A DNA stretch of 64,000 nucleotides, taken from positions 148,376-212,375 of the forward strand of contig QJNS01000133.1 of assembly GCA_004154925.1 (NCBI GenBank), given 5' to 3'. Below are positions 25,315 to 36,745 of the stretch, piece after piece (position 1 is the stretch's first letter; every line of letters starts with the position of its first letter). A program made the translations under genes and the position numbers. Origin of the DNA: Monosporascus cannonballus. Its lineage: Eukaryota; Ascomycota; Sordariomycetes; Xylariales. The notes below the pieces were generated by a model. The model was not told where the DNA came from, searched no databases, and worked only from the letters and a program-made list of their open reading frames with translations.

Positions 25315-28300
25315 GCACTGGTATACCGCAATGGTGGACTGCGGAGCTCTGGGCGGAAATTATATTACACCAAATATGGTTAATAAGTTTAGATTGCCAT
25401 AGAAATACAAATTGAAACCTTACACAGCGACAAATGCCGAAAGTTAGGAATTCGCCTACAACAATAAAAAAGTTATACGCGAAATTAATCCCCTCGAGAT
25501 TTTTGTTAAAGGACGATACTAAACGATTAATTTCGACATTATTTTATTCGGAAATTACGATATGATCTTAGGATTACTATGGATACGCCAATACGGAGTT
25601 TTAATTAACGGAGAAACTGGCCAGGTAAAGTTTATTTTACTTTTTGTTAATAAACAAAAAAAAAGAAAAAATTAAGATCTTAACATTTAATCGATACCTA
25701 CGACGAATGCAGATATAAAAATACGACAAATACCTTATTACCCAAAAAAACAAAATATAAAAAAAACGGACATTAAAAGAATATAACGTATTATTGTTAT
25801 TATTAAAACGAAATTAAAATAATTAAATAACGATTGAAAATAATAAGAATAATAGCGTAAAAGATTAAAAGATTTAATTAATATATTATTATAATATTAC
25901 AGATATAAATAGTTTTTTAAAAAACTTTAATACGAAATTATTAAAATATAATAAATAAAATTATAAAATAATTTTTAAAAAAGGATTTTCGATAAAGTTT
26001 TACCTTACTTATAATTTTAATAAAAACGAATTACGTATTTTCAAAAAATATTTAGAAAATCGGCTATAAAAAGAATAAATTCGATTTTCGAAATCACCGG
26101 TAAAATATCTTATATTCTTTGTACTTAAGAAAAATATGAAATTACGATTTATAATTAATTATCGATAACTAAATAATATTATTATTAAAAATCGAATATT
26201 ATTACTTTTAATTATGGAAATAAAAAACCGACTTTATAAAATTAAATAATTTATAGTATTCGATTTTCGAAATAAATATAAGCTTATCAAAATTAAGAAA
26301 AAATATAAATAAAAAATAACTTTTAAAATAAAATACAAATTATTTAAATATTTAATTATATTAATAAAAGTTACGAACGTATTAATAACTTTTTAACGAA
26401 TAATAAATTACGTATTACAAAAATAGCTTAATATTTTTATTATTTGTTATCTCGACGACATTTTTATTTTTTCCGAATTAAAAAAAATATATATAAAATA
26501 TGTTTATAATGTTTTTTAAATTTTATAAAACGTAAAATTACTTATTAATCCCGAAAAAAGTTAATTCTATATATAAGAAGTAAAATATTTAAAATATATT
26601 ATTACCTTAAAATATATTAAAATAAATTTTAAGAAAATTATTGCAATTATAAAATAATAAACGTTAACGATAATTAAAAAAGTATAGTTATTTTTTGTAT
26701 TCGTTAATTATTATAAGAAATTTATTCGAAATTTTAATAAAATAATTATACCTTTAGTAAATTTTACGAAAAAGAAATTTAAATAAATATTAAATACGGA
26801 AAAATATTTTAAAGTATTAAAAATATAACTATTAACAAGTTAGTATTAATTATATACGATTTGAATTATTTTATTAAATTAAAAACCGATATTTCGGATT
26901 ACGCGTTAAACGTAATAATCGGATAATAAGATAATTCAGGCAAATTATACCTTATTATATTTTTTTCTTATAAATTAAAAAAAAAACCGAACTTAATTAC
27001 GGTATTTCAAATAAGGAATTTATGGCCATTATTATGGCATTTCGGGAATTTAAGTATTTCGTAAAGGGAAATTTGTACCAGATTAAGGTTTATATAAATT
27101 ATTAAAATCTTATACGACATATTACAATTAAGGAATTTATAAAATAATAATTTTAATATGTAATAAAATTGGCGAATTTCGATTTTGTTATTATCTATAA
27201 AAGAAATTTAAAAAACGGCAAAATAAATACCTTAAATAAACGGTTAAACCTTGAAAAAGAATTGGTTAAAATTAATTATATAATTTTTGATATTATTATA
27301 AAAAGATATTTACGCTTATAATAAATTACGATAATTCGGCCAATATTTTGTAATATATATTAAAAAATCTAATAGTATAACGATAATTTTTTAACAAATT
27401 AAAAACCGAATAAAATATAAATTTCCAAAAAATATAAAAAAGATTTAATACGAAAAATATATAAATGTTAATTATATAAATATTTAAAGATTTACAAAAC
27501 CTTAAAGCGATTTTAACGTATATATTTTTTTTCCAAAATAAAATTAATAATATAAAAAGTTCTACGATACTACGATATTTATGTTAAAATAAAAGCTTAA
27601 CGACATAAGTTATACGGAAAATTATAACTGTTATTAATTGCAAAATAACCATAATATTTAATTATATTTAATTTTATTATTAAATTTTTTATATTAAAAA
27701 ATTTAATTACGGAAATATATTACAATAGCATTTTTGTAATTCTCGATCGATTTACAAATTCTTTTATTTTTTACCATATTATAAAAATACAAATACCGAA
27801 TGATTAATATATATTTTTTTAAAATACATTTTTAATATATACGGATTATTAATAAAAATTATATTAAATAAAGAAGTAATATTTATATTTAAGTTTTAAT
27901 AAAGCTTTATGGTATAATTCGGCCTAAATCATAAATTATTTAATATATTTAAACCTTAAATAAATAAGTAAATAAATAAATAAATAAATAAACCAAAGTT
28001 TTAAAAATTTATTTACGATATTATATTAATTATAAATAAAATAATTAGGTTATGAAATTCCGATTATTTAATTAATTTATAATATTAATTATTACGAAAA
28101 TATTAAAATAATACTTCCAAACGTAAATTTTGATTTTATTTTAAAAATTTATACAAAAATGCGCGATAACGGTTTAATTAATATCAAAATAATTTTTACG
28201 TTAAAATAATTACGATAACTGTATTAAAAAATAAAATTAAAATTAAAATTCGTAGGAAATTAAATAAATAAATATTATAACTAAAAAATATTAAAAAGAT

Positions 28301-29312
28301 TAATTTCGAAAAAAGGGAAATAATTTTCCTTGCTATAAAAAATATTTAAATAAAACGACCTAATAAAAAATTCAATTTTAAATATATCTATTTATACAAA
28401 ATTACCAAGAAAATCTTAAAAAATAATTATTAATTATATTTTTTAGTAAAAGTTAAATTCTATTTAATTTTTTATATTTCTTTATTTAAGTTAATAATAA
28501 ATATTATTAAAGTATATATAATATAAAACGACGTAAAAATAAAAAATAAATAAACATACAAAATAAAGACAATATTTGATATATAAAAATAAAACGGATT
28601 TATATAATATCTAATTAAATGGAAAAAATACCCAGATTTCGAAAATACTTAAAAACCCGTTAAAAATTTTATTAACGCTTAATACCTATTAAAGATATTT
28701 TATTAATAACGGCAAAATTACCCGAAATAATAATATTCCAGTTTATAAAATTTATGAAAAAAAGCCTTTAATTTACCATATTCCAATTAATAACGTTTAT
28801 TTTTTTAAAAGTTTAAATTTTAATTACGGATTCCGATTTAAATTATGTAAAATTATTAGAATTATTTAAAAATTAAAGGGTACGATTAACAAATTTCGTA
28901 CCTTAAGATTAATAATATTAACGTTAACGACGTATGTAAAAAAAAACGCGCAAAAGTTTGGGATAAAGATTTTTCGGCCGTTAACTTTTTTTTTAATTTT
29001 TTTAATTTTGCGATATAACCATTAATTATGGAAATAAGGATTTTTATTCCGTTATACGAACAATTTCGACGAACATATTCTTTATAACGAAAAACCTTAT
29101 TTATTATTTGGTAATTAAGTTACCGAATAAAATAAAAAAAATAAAGTATTACGTTAAAATTTTCGAATTTAATTAAATTAGCTAAGGTAAATTGTTATTC
29201 GGTTTTGCAAAAACGATATTTAGATATACCGGAAAATATATTAAAGGTATATGGAAAAAAACTTACCAGAAAAAAAAATTTTAAGGATAAGATTTTAGAA
29301 AAAAGGAAATCG
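25315..29312 (+). pseudogene. 5'-truncated pol relic, second internal domain of the tandem gypsy structure
   Basis: The sequence begins inside retropepsin with an almost unmutated stretch, reading MVDCGALGGNYI near 25,333-25,370. The reverse-transcriptase box is still YLDD at 26,448-26,459, unlike the YFDN and YFEN versions in the other copies. Integrase and a chromodomain-like tail follow to about 28,700. Leader and gag are absent. Stops are frequent, so it is not functional, but its lower mutation load makes it the best local template for identifying the family. Confidence 0.74.
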
Positions 29313-29698
29313 TATTACGACTTAATAAGCCACGGCCTCCAGGAACGGTCGTAACGGAAAAGGTCAAAAAAATTATGTAAATTAGGTTACGTAATGGATT
29401 ACCAGCTTACTGATAATAAGTTAGTAAGCCGGATTACCAACTTACTAATAATAAATTAATAAGCCGGATTACCAACTTATTGGTAATAATCCAGTTAAAA
29501 AAGAAAAATATATACATTTATTAATTCCATAATTTAAATAACTTTAACTTGCAATAATAATTCGTTATTCAAAATACCCTTAGCATTACGAAACGTAATA
29601 CGTTATTATATCCATTACTCAGATTCCCACGATACTTCTGCTAACATAAATCCGTCGACTTAAGGTTTAATAGTTGGTTAAACCGCTTAGCCGTCACA
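29313..29698 (+). repeat. Third LTR of the tandem gypsy structure
   Basis: This 386-bp LTR begins TATTACGACTTAATAAGCC and ends CTTAGCCGTCACA, followed directly by the TTTAT duplication. It has three copies of the 35-bp internal unit between about 29,395 and 29,490, like the first LTR. Confidence 0.8.
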
Positions 29699-29877
29699 TT
29701 TATGTAATGCGTATTTTTGAATAGTATTACGATCTTTATTCAAATTATAATAGGTTGTTAAATATCATGAGTTATGCTGATAAATAGGCAGTGGGACTAG
29801 ACTTTTGTCCCTTTATTGAAATTGAAGACTGTTTTTGAACTTCCTGCCGTTCCTATATCTTAGATTGTCTTACTAAA

Positions 29878-30006
29878 ATCAGGCCTTATTTTAGAGATTG
29901 TAGCTGCGCCTGTGGCGTAGCTGTGGCTAAATAACTTTTAGTACTACGTTAATCTAATTTGTAAAAGATCTACAAAAACAACAAAATCTCCAAAATAAGG
30001 CCTGAT
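29878..30006. repeat. 129-bp inverted-repeat element (possible MITE)
   Basis: The ends are a perfect 15-bp inverted repeat, ATCAGGCCTTATTTT, that extends to about 22 bp with one mismatch. The interior contains a short GC-rich stretch (CTGCGCCTGTGGCGTAGC). There is no coding sequence, and no clear target-site duplication was seen. Confidence 0.55.
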
Positions 30007-30305
30007 AACAAGTTGTGATTTTTTGGCCTTAATTAGTATCGTTTTATATAAAAACTTTTAAATCTTCTTCCAAATTTGCAAATAAAATAATAATAAAAAA
30101 TAATTAAACAATAAAACAAAACTATATTTATATACAGTTTTAAAAGAGCTTTTTAATGGTATATAAGATTTTTAATTCGAGGCTAATATAGATAAAATAT
30201 GACAAAAATAGGCAAAACTTTTAATTAATATTTTTTCTAATTCGGAACGCTATTATAATAACGATAAGGTAATTATTGTATATAATATTTAATCACGGGC
30301 CTTTT

Positions 30306-31130
30306 AAAGGTAATTTAATATTGGAGAAACCCGTCTAATTATATTTTGCCCGTACGGGTTATAGTTATTACGTTATAGGTGTAAGGGCGTTACGAATTTG
30401 ACTATTTTTAACCTTTTTATAATTACAATAATCTAATTACCGTATATAATATTTTTTAATAAACCTTCCAAAGGTAGCTTAATATGAAAAAAGCTCGTAC
30501 AGTTATATTTTTATCCGTATAGATTATGGTTATTATGTTATAACTATAAGAGCGTTACAGATTTAGCTGTCGCTAACTTTTTTTATAGCCGTAACGCAAA
30601 AACGATAGCCCGTACGGCCCAAAAAATTACTAGACGGGCTTTTTTTATACAAAATATACTAGGGAAGCCCGATATATAATAATACGACCGGTAATTATAT
30701 TATTGCAGCTATAAGAGCATTACAATCGTTTATTTCTCAGAATTAAATTTAATCGTATTAATTCCAACTTTTAGTTAAAGAATTCGAAAAAAATTCTATA
30801 TATATTAACGTATATTTAATCCGCATATAAGGTATGAAAATTATAGGACTTAAATTAGTTACGTTATATCTATAAAAACGTTCCAAATTTAATTACTTTT
30901 AATATTTTCCTGCTTACGACGTAAAAATAGCCCGTACGAGCAAAAGTATAACTAGACGGGCTTTCTTATATTAAATTACCTTTGGATAACCTATAGCAAA
31001 TTGATATATACGATATTTACGCTGTTGCAACTATAAAAGCGTTATAGTCGATAATTTTGCCGAATTTTAACTTAACTATATTAGCTCTAATTATTATCTA
31101 AAAAATTCGAAAAAACGTCTTATACGCGTA
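30306..31130. repeat. Cluster of interleaved inverted and tandem repeats
   Basis: Four related arms of about 53 bp contain CCCGTCTA and CCCGTACGG motifs. Two face one way (30,306-30,358 and 30,468-30,522) and two the other (30,608-30,662 and 30,931-30,983). The first and last are reverse complements at roughly 85 percent identity. The right-hand arms head a tandem duplication of about 320 bp: GCAGCTATAAGAGCATTACA near 30,704 recurs as GCAACTATAAAAGCGTTATA near 31,025. No frame is open and nothing indicates transcription. The arrangement suggests decayed inverted-repeat transposon copies or a local satellite. Confidence 0.6.
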
Positions 31131-31260
31131 TTAGCTTCTATTTAGTATATATTCGCAATATTAAAATCATTCGATTTAAATTGGTTGTATAAACGAAAAA
31201 AATTGTTTATTTTATTAAGAAAAGTGCTAAATAAAAACATTTTTACGCAACTCCAACTTA

Positions 31261-31366
31261 GTCCTCTCTGGCTCGTTACGGGATACGCTATTTGATTGGT
31301 CAATTTTAACGCCTTGGCGTAATCCATAAAAGTACATCAAAAATAGAAACGAGCCAGCAGAGAGGC
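31261..31366. repeat. Short inverted repeat at the edge of the AT-rich block
   Basis: CCTCTCTGGCTCGTT near 31,263 is matched in reverse by AACGAGCCAGCAGAGAGG near 31,350, with a 3-bp difference. The arms enclose about 70 bp and sit where AT-rich sequence ends. Too small to classify. Confidence 0.4.
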
Positions 31367-31369
31367 CTG

Positions 31370-34300
31370 AGCTAGCTGAGGTAAATCTTAGACCGATTTG
31401 GAACCACTAAAGCACATGCCATGTTTCTACGCGTTACAACCCCACTCCCCCCCAAAGCAGCTCAAAACGCCAGGCTACCGAAGAAGCTTCACTTCATTGT
31501 CTCTAAGATCGCCTTCGTATAGGGCTCGGACGGCAGTTCGTAGTGCGTCGTTTCTAATCGGGCCGTGAACTAGGAGATGTGTAGCGCTCTTCTCGCTACG
31601 GCGGCGCTTCCATCCCATGTTGTAGGCTATGACCTAACATTTGCACTTGGTGTGGCACTTCGATCTCGTGCAGTAGACCACCACCTAGCTTTCGGACTAC
31701 TGCATGGGATGGGAGCTCTGTGGGGCCGTAGAATCCGTAGCGCCGCCGTTAGCTGCATGGCCATATCTAGCAGAAGCTGACTACGCAGCTTGCTTTCTCC
31801 TCCGCTAGAGGAAGATTAACGCTGCAAGTTAAAACGCCGTAGCCACCGCACATAAAACTAGAATTCGAGCCATGGCTCCGCCGGAGAGGGCCGTTTCATT
31901 GGCTGGCTGCGGTATTGCCCATGTAGAAGCCCACGTCTTCAGCCAGGTATCAATGTGATCGGTCCCGATAACTTCTTGGTTCCCAGCCTCAACTGCCTGT
32001 AACACACTTTGAGACAGGTCGAGTCCGGGAGCCTGGGGCCTACAAAGCCCTGCTCGTTTCGAAATCGACAAACACGAAGGCCGCCTGGGAAACGTCCGGC
32101 CCGGTTGGAAGATGCCCGCTTATGCTTCTGAAGTCTGCCATGGGAAGTACTGAGTGGGCCGCTCGACTAGCGGGGAAGGAGTCTCAGATTAAGCATCTGG
32201 AAAGGGACTTTGATCATGAGCTTCGCTGCGTCCCAGGTGATTGGTAGGTTTTCGGCTGCCGTTTCGCACGTACTTCCCGGAAGCTACATAGAGGGGCTCG
32301 ATGAGTGAGGTATCACGATTCGGGTTGTGGGGTGCTTCAAAATTCAAATATCGTTGTCCTTACCTAGATCTTGCCCGAGGCTTAGTATCCCAACAGGATT
32401 GGAATAGTGAGACCCGTCAAGGTGCCTTGAAAATGCGGTCGTCGAGAGAAGAGATCGACGTGTTCACGCGGGCACACCCCCGGGAGTGTTGGAGAAAATG
32501 GAGCGTCTCGAAGCAACCAGTCCTACGTGAAGTCTCCCTAAAATGAATATCGGGCATCCAATCATCGGGCTTGCAATATATGAGTGGCTTGAAGAAGTAG
32601 TCGACGAATGGACCAAGCTGTAGTTGCCGCCCACTTGAGTATCCAGGGGTATTCTCCATTAGTTGCCCCCGCAGGTCCAGATTCTGCCATCTAAGGTGAG
32701 AATGTATACTCATATAGAAGTTGTATGAAGCATACTTTAGCCATGTTTTCCAGATCGACTTTAGTCACTTACAGGAACGGGGCGCATGGGAAGCAAGAGA
32801 AAATAGCTAGATCAAGTTCAATTCTATGCAAAGTGTATAGGAGCTTACATAGACGTACGGCGGACCCGGGGGGAGGGATTAACAGGGAACGCCCCTGGAT
32901 AGTGTACATTCGTGGACAATATCTGCGTCAGAGGCGCGTCTTAAGGCGACAGAGAGGCAACTGTCTTGCTCTGCAAAAATGATTGTAAGCGACTTGTAAC
33001 TAACCGGGTCGCTTCATTGATATTCGGTAATGGATATGCCGTTCACGCTACCCGTTGACTTTAATCGCCTGCCACGGCCCATCTAGCCCCAGGGTCACCC
33101 CCTCCACCAATCTGTTGACCAGCCGATTTTGAGATTCCCCTTCGCCGCCGAAGCAACATGCAAGAGCGCCGAGGGGGTCGCGAAGCTCATGAGTGACCGC
33201 ATATTGCCCACCCGCTTATAGACGAGGAGAGGGGGCGGATAGAAAGGTTAAGCTAAGCATTAGAGCGATAAACTTGCCATTTTAAGTCAGCGGTGCCTGC
33301 CGTATCACCTAGCCGTGCTGCCCCTACTAAAAGAGCATAGAGCCTCTTGGAGAAAACCGCATGGCTTTGCTATTACAGGATATGCGCGGTAATCCTCCTT
33401 GCCTCGTTGCCAAGCATTTTAGAGGTAAGAATGAAATCAAAATAGAAGCCTTTCATGCGTGGGGCCGATGAGCTGTCTCACCCAAATGACTAAAATAAGG
33501 TGTATTGTAGCACTTTGAAAACGGGGTGGCGATATGAATGTATTGCCCATTGCAGCCTTCCGAATAGACATCTTCAAAAGACTCCCTATCACTCCATGAA
33601 GTAGTTATTGTTGTGAGCCGCATGCACGTGAGCTGACTTCAAAGAGGAATAATCACGGTATCGAATGCCCCAGAAAAGGCTGGGCAGCTCCAAAGGGATG
33701 GACGACAAAATTTATGAACGTGTAATATGTCGAGACTAGGTTACGTTTCTCAATATCCGTGGTCAAGAAAAGCCTTAATTTATTTTCCTACCATCAATAC
33801 TGAGCATTTATAACCTCACGATTCAACCTGCCGTCGAGACTAGCACTCAGTCAATAGAGATGAAGCGGCCAGGCACGCGGTCCAATTAAGCCACTTGTCT
33901 CAGGACACAGTTCGATGGTAAGCGACCTAGTTGATAGCATGCTATCAGGCTCCAGAGGGAACCTCATCGTTACCGTAGAGGGATACAGTGGAATATTGAA
34001 TGAACCGATAGAGGCAAATGGATTTTGAATCTGGCTGATTGTCTGAGACGAGTGACATCGGAGCTCTTCGAAGATTGTTTCAAGATAAGCGACTGGGATT
34101 CAAAGAAATAGATCATCTCCCGGGCAATGCAGAACCTCACCGTGCCTTTTCGGTGGGCTGATGGACGTCATATTAAGACCTCGAGCCAAAACGGTCGAAG
34201 TTGAAAATGCCACATGCAAATATTATAACTCGCCTGGAAATGTACTCAGAGAGATGCGGAGGAGTGTTGTTGTGCGCCAAGACAGCGGAGCCTTACGAAG

Positions 34301-34976
34301 TAGTTCACCACTATTCTTGCAACAAGCCGACCCATCCTCATGGGTTCATGGCTGTAACGCTGGCGGTACAGCCTCCACTAACATTTCTCTGGGGTCTTTT
34401 CAGTGCCAACGAAAGAATCGGTTCGTCACAGCCAGAAATATTGTGTTCAGAGATGCCATTACGTCGAACTCCCTGGTGGCTAGCGATGCGCTGTGATTCT
34501 CATTTCGTAACTGATGTCGGACTCGGTCTAAGAGGCTATCATTTTGAAAGAAGCATATAGGGCACTAACCGTTAGCTCAACAGTAACATATTACAAAGTT
34601 CGGATAATAGGCGCTCTTAAACGGGATAGAAACAGGACGCCATAAATCTCCAAACCTGGAAGAATGATTTGGCAATAACCTAAAGAGGGTGACCAGCTCT
34701 TCCGTATCAATGGACCACATTCGGGAACCCGGGACATTGTTCGCTGAAGTGGGAATTGCATCATCGAGTACATGTCGTCAGTCCAATAACGGCTGACTGC
34801 TCAAGCAGGGCAGACTGATAGTGCTGCTTGGCCCTTTAGTCCTTTAGATAGTTCCTCTTGATCCATGAAATCTAAATAGTGTCCAACCATAGCGTGGGCC
34901 TCACTTTTTTCGGCACTATTTAGATTCGACATGATGCCAATGCAGTCTAGAGCTGAAGGGCGGGCCACTGCCTGTA
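31370..34976. other. 3.6 kb of ordinary base composition with no supportable gene
   Basis: GC content rises abruptly at about 31,370. All open frames are short (at most 119 codons), overlap on both strands and show no recognisable domain, intron pattern or shared motif. A 13-bp inverted repeat (AATCTAAATAGTG) near 34,868-34,925 is the only local structure noted. This may be long-decayed gene or transposon sequence that was not AT-converted. Confidence 0.45.
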
Positions 34977-35287
34977 TCCCCTCGGGTGCTAAGGGAGCAC
35001 AGCAATAACTGATATCCAGCGATATGGCCTGTGCACTTTAAAAATAGGACCTTAGTGGCCAATCACATTAGCTGATGGTAATATGCATCCAATTACATCT
35101 ATTTTTTAGAGTGATATTTGTATCAACATAAGCCAGTAGACAAATCGGTATATCACATACGTCGTCACCATAAGACGCTGCAACCCGCGCTCATCCTATG
35201 TATCGAGCCCAAAGTGGATCCGCCTTCCATATGGTTAGCATTGTCGCCGTTCCAGTTATTGCTGTGCTCCCTTAGCACCCGAGGAGA
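34977..35287. mobile_element. 311-bp MITE with 35-bp terminal inverted repeats and TA duplication
   Basis: The ends at 34,977-35,011 and 35,253-35,287 are inverted copies differing at one of 35 positions (core CTCGGGTGCTAAGGGAGCAC). TA stands directly outside each end, at 34,975-34,976 and 35,288-35,289. Size, repeats and TA duplication fit a non-autonomous Tc1/mariner or pogo-type MITE. It has no coding capacity; a 65-codon frame running through its right end is accidental. Confidence 0.8.
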
Positions 35288-35289
35288 TA

Positions 35290-36745
35290 TAATCTGCTAT
35301 AATAACAATATCTAGTGAGCAAGGGTCCGGATTCTCCAAGGCTATGATTTATCCTAGGCGATTATGGAAAGTTTCCCTTCTATCAATCTGATAATCTAGG
35401 AGGGCCTTCGGGGAGAGATGTCAGAACCAGAACATGCGATTTGTGATATCTCCAAACATAGACCACAGTAGGGATAAGGGATAACAGTTTACGGTCAGAG
35501 AGTAAGTAGAATACGGCCTATATGCTCTGCTCCTGAGCTAATCGGGGTGCCGCTATCGAGAGATCCGAAGGTAGCAGACTGATTGCTATGCACACCTAGG
35601 TAGTGTAATCAGGAGAGTCTTCCGTGATAATTGAGCCTGTTCATGTACTTGGTCGATAATGACGTATCAGGCATCCGTAGCGATACGGATTGCCTGGGCG
35701 GCTCAGTTTCCAACATCGCTATTATGACACGGATTGTGCGAAGCTAATCGAAGCTCCTAGATTTTTGGCGCTTGTCGAGGGTAAGCAGTGTCTGGATTTA
35801 GTAGCATTTTCGTAAAACGATTGCTCTAGATGTCGGGCCTTGTGGATTACATTAAACCCGGTTCAGCTTGGTAGATCAACGCCACCAGCGGGGTGCGCCC
35901 CAGGCTGTTCGGGGACAACGTACGCGCCCCCGTCCCACGGGCCGTGCCATTGGAATAAGTCCAGAGGGGCTCGTCAATGGGCTAGTTATGGGTGGAGCCA
36001 AATAGTGAGTTAGGTTCGATTCCTAACAGCGCTAATGGTCTTCGCTGTTTGGGCTGCTGCTAGGGTCGCCGACTAAGCTCTGCCACCAGCTCCCGGACCC
36101 TGCCGAACATGAACCTTCCACACACGACTTCATTTCCACCGCCACAACCCCAGTTGAAGATGCTGCAGGATCGATGTACTACACGATCTATACACTGCGG
36201 GGTCGATCTCCCCGCAGCACTCTTCTGCATTGCCCAGACGCAAATATTGAATGACCGCCGCGACGATCCCTTGAAGCCCTTCCACTTTCGTTCGCCATGT
36301 CGACGGTAGAATAGCAATGGCTGGCTGAACTGACGCCGCTAGTTAGCCATTGGTCAATTTCCGCTACATTCAACTGTAGAGTGCTAGTTGGAAGGCAACG
36401 GAGTATGACGTTGGACACGGCATACCCGTTGTAGAATGTGGTAGGGACGGTATATGTAATCATCTAAACCGATTGTTGTCTTGCAATGTAGGTGCTGGCT
36501 CTAAATCCTAAAGCGTCAAAGCGGTCTCATCCGAAGGTCTTAAAGGCTACCGACGCTGTTCTTCACCCACTGCATCGTCTGTAAGCCATGCAGGGACTTC
36601 GCAGGGTCTCCCAAAGTTCGTTTTCATCCACCGAAACGCAGCCGATAGTTTTCTAACCTCTTTTGCAGGCCTGAGGAAGCGAACTTCTACTGGCTCTTCC
36701 CATTCTTCTAGGAAGCCCTCTGAAGAACGCAAGGTAGACAGTAAT
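35290..36745. other. Intergenic region upstream of the NACHT gene
   Basis: No gene is supported. A T-arm-like GGTTCGATTCC at about 36,014 is not part of a foldable tRNA. Close to the NACHT gene, a donor-like GTAAGC near 36,571 and a branch-acceptor pair (CTAACCTCTTTTGCAG, ending 36,668) define a possible 98-bp intron, most likely in the 5' untranslated region. The NACHT frame stays open from 36,669 to its ATG, but no upstream ATG was found in it. Confidence 0.45.

Larger units (their letters stand above)
18857..29698 (+). mobile_element. Tandem gypsy structure LTR-internal-LTR-partial internal-LTR, flanked by TTTAT
   Basis: Three related LTRs in the same orientation lie at 18,857-19,241, 24,988-25,314 and 29,313-29,698. 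The 5-bp sequence TTTAT is found directly before the first (18,852-18,856) and directly after the third (29,699-29,703), and not around the middle LTR. The first internal region (19,242-24,987) is near full length. The second (25,315-29,312) starts abruptly inside the retropepsin domain, so about 2 kb of leader and gag is missing. Shared outer duplications suggest one insertion site for the whole 10.8-kb array, with the dimer made by unequal recombination plus deletion. All frames are destroyed, though the second internal region is the less mutated. Confidence 0.78.

Noticed and set aside
24988..29698. Second gypsy unit as an independent insertion
   Set aside because: No 5-bp duplication flanks it, and its 5' half is missing right after an LTR; the outer TTTAT pair encloses both units.
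31577..34773. Overlapping frames of 60-119 codons on both strands
   Set aside because: They overlap one another on both strands with no domain, codon or splice support.
36005..36036. T-arm-like GGTTCGATTCC with a matching 5-bp stem, suggesting a tRNA
   Set aside because: No acceptor, D-arm or anticodon arm can be paired upstream; only the T-arm is present.
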